DNA of 5,204 nucleotides from CAYLJO01 sp964383905 (GTDB lineage Bacteria; Acidobacteriota; Blastocatellia; Pyrinomonadales; Pyrinomonadaceae), in assembly GCA_964383905.1 (NCBI GenBank), contig CAYLJO010000337.1, positions 1 through 5,204 of the forward strand, given 5' to 3'. Positions 5,052 through 5,204 of this stretch are shown one piece after another. Both the position numbers and the translations under genes were made by a program. The notes below the pieces were generated by a model, which was not told the DNA's origin, searched no databases, and saw only the letters and a list, made by a program, of their open reading frames with translations. How positions within the stretch are numbered: the stretch's first letter is position 1; each line of letters opens with the position of its first letter.

Positions 5052-5129
5052 GAATTGTTGGAGCCGACCGGAATAAGCTGACCTCTTAACTTTGATCTTG
5101 TGTTCCGGCGGCTGAACGAGGCGTTGATA
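5046..5129 (+). other. Long imperfect stem-loop over the can stop codon, attC-like
   Basis: AGCCG (5062-5066), a bulged A (5067) and CCGGAA (5068-5073) pair perfectly with TTCCGG (5103-5108) and CGGCT (5109-5113) around a 29-base loop. Outside this, GTT (5057-5059) can pair with AAC (5115-5117). Five bases further comes GTTGATA (5123-5129), and on the left ACCTAAG (5046-5052) covers the stop codon. This is the layout R'', spacer, L'', loop, L', five-base spacer, R', including one extrahelical base, of an integron attC. The outer boxes are degenerate: ACCTAAG differs from RYYYAAC at the last base and GTTGATA misses GTTRRRY at two. The stem is certain, the attC reading is inference. The large loop and lack of a T-tract argue against an intrinsic terminator. 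Confidence 0.45.
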
Positions 5130-5132
5130 TGG

Positions 5133-5160
5133 TTGACAGTTGTCAAGAGGCCAGACCTCT
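5133..5160. repeat. Two adjacent small inverted repeats
   Basis: TTGACA, GT, TGTCAA (5133-5146) is a 14-base inverted repeat, followed directly by AGAGG (5146-5150), a five-base loop and CCTCT (5156-5160). AAGAGG here (5145-5150) is also complementary to CCTCTT at 5082-5087, inside the loop of the preceding hairpin. The first could be an operator or a -35 box for a gene beyond the window; no -10 box of good quality follows at the right distance. Confidence 0.4.
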
Positions 5161-5165
5161 CTTCT

Positions 5166-5190
5166 TACCGCGCCCTTTCCCTTCGCGGTA
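5166..5190. repeat. Inverted repeat near the window end
   Basis: TACCGCG (5166-5172) and CGCGGTA (5184-5190) form a perfect seven-pair stem around an eleven-base pyrimidine loop (CCCTTTCCCTT). No T-tract follows on either strand within view. It may be an operator, part of a mobile element end or a transcript end from a neighbour outside the window. Confidence 0.4.
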
Positions 5191-5204
5191 CTGCTCATTC
5201 TGAT

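Noticed and set aside
5133..5138. TTGACA as the -35 box of an outgoing promoter
   Set aside because: No credible -10 is found 16-18 bases downstream (around 5155-5162 the sequence is CCTCTC-rich); the word is explained by the inverted repeat.
1..5204. CRISPR array, tRNA or rRNA genes, insertion sequence or integrase gene
   Set aside because: No regularly spaced repeats, no cloverleaf or rRNA-like stretches and no transposase or tyrosine recombinase motifs are visible in any frame.

Overview
The window is bacterial: compact genes, Sec-type signal peptides, a toxin-antitoxin pair and short spacers. The organism cannot be named securely. The GC-rich secreted DUF305/LVIVD pair and the Ser-Pro linker in the LVIVD protein fit soil or sediment bacteria such as Acidobacteriota or Verrucomicrobiota (weak inference). 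The carbonic anhydrase looks proteobacterial. All clear genes are on the + strand.

Left part (1-1310), accessory in character: 160 bases with no gene, an unrecognised 165-residue ORF (161-658), then a hicBA toxin-antitoxin module (790-1263). The HicB antitoxin is intact and appears to be transcribed from a promoter placed for a leaderless mRNA. The HicA toxin is broken by two single-base losses, the first just before its catalytic His motif.

Middle part (1364-4305): a possible 47-codon secreted mini-ORF, then a secreted DUF305 protein with two HH motifs and a Met-rich linker. Ten bases later comes a 675-residue secreted LVIVD-repeat beta-propeller protein. The two large genes look like one operon making a pair of exported proteins, probably linked to metal (copper) handling or another envelope function. 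Their true role is unknown.

Right part (4351-5204): a complete Can-type beta-carbonic anhydrase (4401-5051), lower in GC than the LVIVD gene, followed by a gene-free tail rich in inverted repeats.

The most interesting layer is non-coding. A gapped repeat of about 33 bases, with the order CTCGGT, CTC, GTTAG, CATCCTTAG, occurs just upstream of the first ORF (103-134) and again just upstream of the carbonic anhydrase (4351-4384). The second copy reads like the 3' half of an integron attC site (AAC, five bases, GTTAGGT). The carbonic anhydrase stop codon lies in a long imperfect stem-loop laid out like an attC. The ends of hicA and of the first ORF carry weaker AAC...GTT brackets. Together these suggest, without proving, a decayed cassette-like array around the DUF305/LVIVD operon. 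No integrase is visible here.
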